DNA of 14,508 bases from Firmicutes bacterium CAG:110. Its GTDB lineage: Bacteria; Bacillota; Clostridia; Oscillospirales; Oscillospiraceae. A program made the translations under genes and the position numbers. The DNA is taken from NCBI GenBank assembly GCA_000434635.1, contig HF988134.1, positions 27,491 to 41,998 of the forward strand. Reading direction: 5' to 3'. Below are positions 13,084 to 14,508 of this stretch, piece after piece. The notes beneath the pieces were generated by a model that saw only the letters and a list, made by a program, of their open reading frames with translations, was not told where the DNA came from and ran no database searches. The stretch's first letter is position 1. Every line of letters begins with the position of its first letter.

Positions 13084-13721
13084 CTTCCGAAAAACTTCAT
13101 GACGCGCTGAATCTGCTTCCCGCCGATCTGGTCGCCGAAACGGACGCCCTGCGCACTCAGGCCAAGAAGCCCCAGGTGCATTGGCAGCGCTGGGCGGCAA
13201 TGGCTGCTTGTCTCGCGGTAGTGCTGCTGGCGGGCACCATGTTCTCCCGTCTCTTTGGCCCCAAGGGTTCCTCCAAGACCGCCGCGGCCGTAGATAAAGC
13301 CCCGATGTCCATTGCCGAAGCGGCCGACCAGAAGAACGCCGCCCCCAATTTCGATGCCATTGAGGAAGCCGCTCCTGCGGACGGCGGTCACACCCACGCC
13401 CCCGCGGGCGAACCCGAAACCACCGACGGCACGGAGGACGGTTACTGTGGGAACACCTCCGCCACCGTAATGCTGGACGGAAGCGCCTACACGCTCTCCG
13501 GCAGCGACGCCGTTACGCTGACGGCCATTCTGGAAAATCTGGACTATACCAGCGACGACATTTGCAGCTGTTCCGCGGAGTTCACGGTAGAGACCGAGGT
13601 CAGCACCGAATACGAAGTGAACCTGACGGAATACTTCGTCCGCTGCGACGCCGGACAGGCGGCGCTGACCCAAAAGCAGGCGGACGCCATCCGGGAGATC
13701 GTCGAGCGGCTGGGAGAATAA
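13080..13721 (+). CDS. Membrane protein, probable regulator (anti-sigma-like) of the ECF factor
   Basis: A 213-aa protein coupled to the sigma gene by an ATGA overlap, with AAGGAGGG upstream. Residues 1-36 are cytosolic and include the helix MTSEKLHDALNLLPADLVAETDAL. One membrane helix (37-55, RWAAMAACLAVVLLAG) follows, then a low-complexity Ala/Asp/Glu linker to about 120 that includes GGHTHAP. The outer C-terminal domain (about 127-213) reads as strands, an ICSC motif (Cys162, Cys164), TVETEVSTEYEVNLTEYFVRC (Cys189) and the helix GQAALTQKQADAIREIVERL. I recall similar C-terminal domains in other gut Clostridia membrane proteins but know no function for them. The cytosolic part is much shorter than a classic zinc anti-sigma domain, so anti-sigma activity is inferred from gene order and topology only. 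It could instead be a sensor or cell-envelope protein within the sigma operon. Confidence 0.75.
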   Translation: MTSEKLHDALNLLPADLVAETDALRTQAKKPQVHWQRWAAMAACLAVVLLAGTMFSRLFGPKGSSKTAAAVDKAPMSIAEAADQKNAAPNFDAIEEAAPADGGHTHAPAGEPETTDGTEDGYCGNTSATVMLDGSAYTLSGSDAVTLTAILENLDYTSDDICSCSAEFTVETEVSTEYEVNLTEYFVRCDAGQAALTQKQADAIREIVERLGE

Positions 13722-13724
13722 TCC

Positions 13725-13736
13725 CGAAATATTTCG
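13725..13736. other. 12-bp perfect palindrome upstream of spoIIQ
   Basis: CGAAATATTTCG is perfectly self-complementary and lies 3 nt after the stop of the anti-sigma-like gene and 9 nt before the -35 of the spoIIQ promoter. As RNA it allows only a 4-bp stem before TTCTTT, a poor terminator. A protein-binding site is possible. Confidence 0.35.
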
Positions 13737-13744
13737 TTCTTTAT

Positions 13745-13774
13745 GTTTAACCTCCGGAAATCCCGGCAATAATC
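13745..13774 (+). promoter_or_regulatory. Sigma-F (forespore) type promoter of spoIIQ
   Basis: GTTTA (13745-13749), 15 nt, then GGCAATAATC (13765-13774). From memory, the Bacillus sigma-F consensus is about GYATA-15-GGNNANAHTR, which the -10 part fits at nearly every defined position. No sigma-A promoter is evident in the gap. spoIIQ is a classic sigma-F target, so the motif and the gene support each other. Confidence 0.6.
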
Positions 13775-13795
13775 AGCCTCGGAGGTGCTTAACAA

Positions 13796-14479
13796 ATGAG
13801 CGACAACAAACATGCCGGCCGCGGCGGAAAGGGCTACTACATAGCCCTGATCCTGTGCGCAGCCGCCATCGGGATCACCAGCTATGTATACTATCGAAAC
13901 GCCAACCGCGTGGAGGAAGTCTCCATTCAGGAATCCGTGGGGGAGGACATCCTCGTAGGAACCATGGAAGCCGAGGACGTCCCGGCGCTGGCTACCCAGC
14001 CCCAGACCCAGTCCACGACCCCCGCCACCCAGGGCACAACCCCTGCTCCCACCGCAAAGAAGCCGTTTAAGACCACGTCTCCGGTTTCCGGCGAGGAGAT
14101 CTCCGCCTACTCCATGGAAGCGCTGAGCTACAATGAGACCACCCGGGACTGGCGCGTCCACAACGGCGTGGACATCGCCGCGGACGCGGGGACTGAGGTC
14201 TGCGCCGCCGCGGACGGCGAGGTTTACACCGTCTACGAGGACGATTCCATGGGCTACACCGTGGTCATCCGCCACGATGGCGGCTACCTCACCCGGTACG
14301 CCAGCCTGAGTCAGGACATCCCGGTGAAGTCCGGGGACACGGTAAGCGCCGGGCAGGTCATCGGCTACGTGGGCGACACCGCTCTGGTGGAGACCACGCT
14401 GGGCAGCCACATCCATTTCAGCGTCACCCATCAGGACGAACCTATGAACCCGGCGGATTTCCTCGCGCTGGGCGAATAA
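13796..14479 (+). CDS. spoIIQ: SpoIIQ-like M23 (LytM) peptidase
   Basis: Forespore membrane protein that in sporulating Firmicutes binds SpoIIIAH across the intermembrane space and supports engulfment and the feeding channel. The 227 aa comprise a short basic cytosolic start, one membrane helix (14-33), a Thr/Pro/Gln-rich linker (about 60-90) and a LytM domain (94-227). The DWRVHNGVDIAA segment is typical of SpoIIQ. All metal and catalytic residues of an active M23 enzyme are present: His122 and Asp126 (HxxxD), and His205 and His207 (HIH). The Bacillus subtilis protein has lost part of this set, while the Clostridioides difficile one keeps it. The ATG follows GGAGGTG by 8 nt, and a sigma-F-like promoter lies upstream. 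A general cell-wall M23 peptidase is the alternative reading. No terminator is clear in the last 29 bases. Confidence 0.78.
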   Translation: MSDNKHAGRGGKGYYIALILCAAAIGITSYVYYRNANRVEEVSIQESVGEDILVGTMEAEDVPALATQPQTQSTTPATQGTTPAPTAKKPFKTTSPVSGEEISAYSMEALSYNETTRDWRVHNGVDIAADAGTEVCAAADGEVYTVYEDDSMGYTVVIRHDGGYLTRYASLSQDIPVKSGDTVSAGQVIGYVGDTALVETTLGSHIHFSVTHQDEPMNPADFLALGE

Positions 14480-14508
14480 AAAGCCTTCTTCCTCTTTGAA
14501 GCAAACGA

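Noticed and set aside
14480..14508. Hairpin-like GCCTTC...GAAGC after spoIIQ
   Set aside because: Stem of about 4 bp with a mismatch and no T-run on the plus strand; the window ends too soon to judge.

Overview
The window looks like chromosome from a GC-rich, low-motility Firmicute of the Clostridia, most like Oscillospiraceae/Ruminococcaceae. The reasons are the YloU/FakA pair, Shine-Dalgarno sites of the GGAGG type, TTG starts, housekeeping sigma-A promoters with 17-nt spacers, a DUF1836 protein, an ECF sigma gene overlapping a membrane partner of a type common in gut Clostridia, and a SpoIIQ-like sporulation gene. No rRNA, tRNA, CRISPR array or intact mobile element was seen.

Positions 1-3764 (minus strand) read as one transcription unit: a promoter at 3736-3764, then gpmI (glycolysis), a short Asp23/Gls24 (YloU) protein and fakA (fatty-acid kinase). 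A 19-bp tandem duplication covers the fakA stop codon. Positions 3793-4848 hold a secreted, membrane-anchored leucine-rich-repeat protein gene with its own promoter and terminator.

Positions about 4826-6060 are the only accessory-looking stretch. They hold an AT-rich orphan gene of unknown function, unlike its GC-rich neighbours, next to a 5'-truncated and frameshifted IS110-family transposase relic. This relic points toward the murA terminator.

Positions 6077-9808 (minus) carry murA (peptidoglycan precursor synthesis), an RsmF-type rRNA m5C methyltransferase and a DegV/FakB-type fatty-acid-binding protein. Each has its own recognisable sigma-A promoter. The DegV protein is a plausible lipid-carrier partner of the FakA kinase at the other end of the window.

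At 9809-9957 the degV promoter lies back-to-back with the promoter of a plus-strand DUF1836 gene. Palindromic repeats lie between and inside these promoters, and the DUF1836 transcript looks leaderless or nearly so. Next come aspS, an ECF sigma factor whose stop overlaps the start of a membrane protein (probable regulator of the sigma factor), and spoIIQ, preceded by a sigma-F-like promoter.

Most of the window is ordinary core genome. The parts worth a second look are the AT-rich gene with the IS110 relic, the divergent degV/DUF1836 control region, the sigma factor with its Cys-containing membrane partner, and the spoIIQ promoter with its intact peptidase site. Several start codons were reassigned from Shine-Dalgarno positions (yloU, murA, degV, the orphan gene, the sigma factor).
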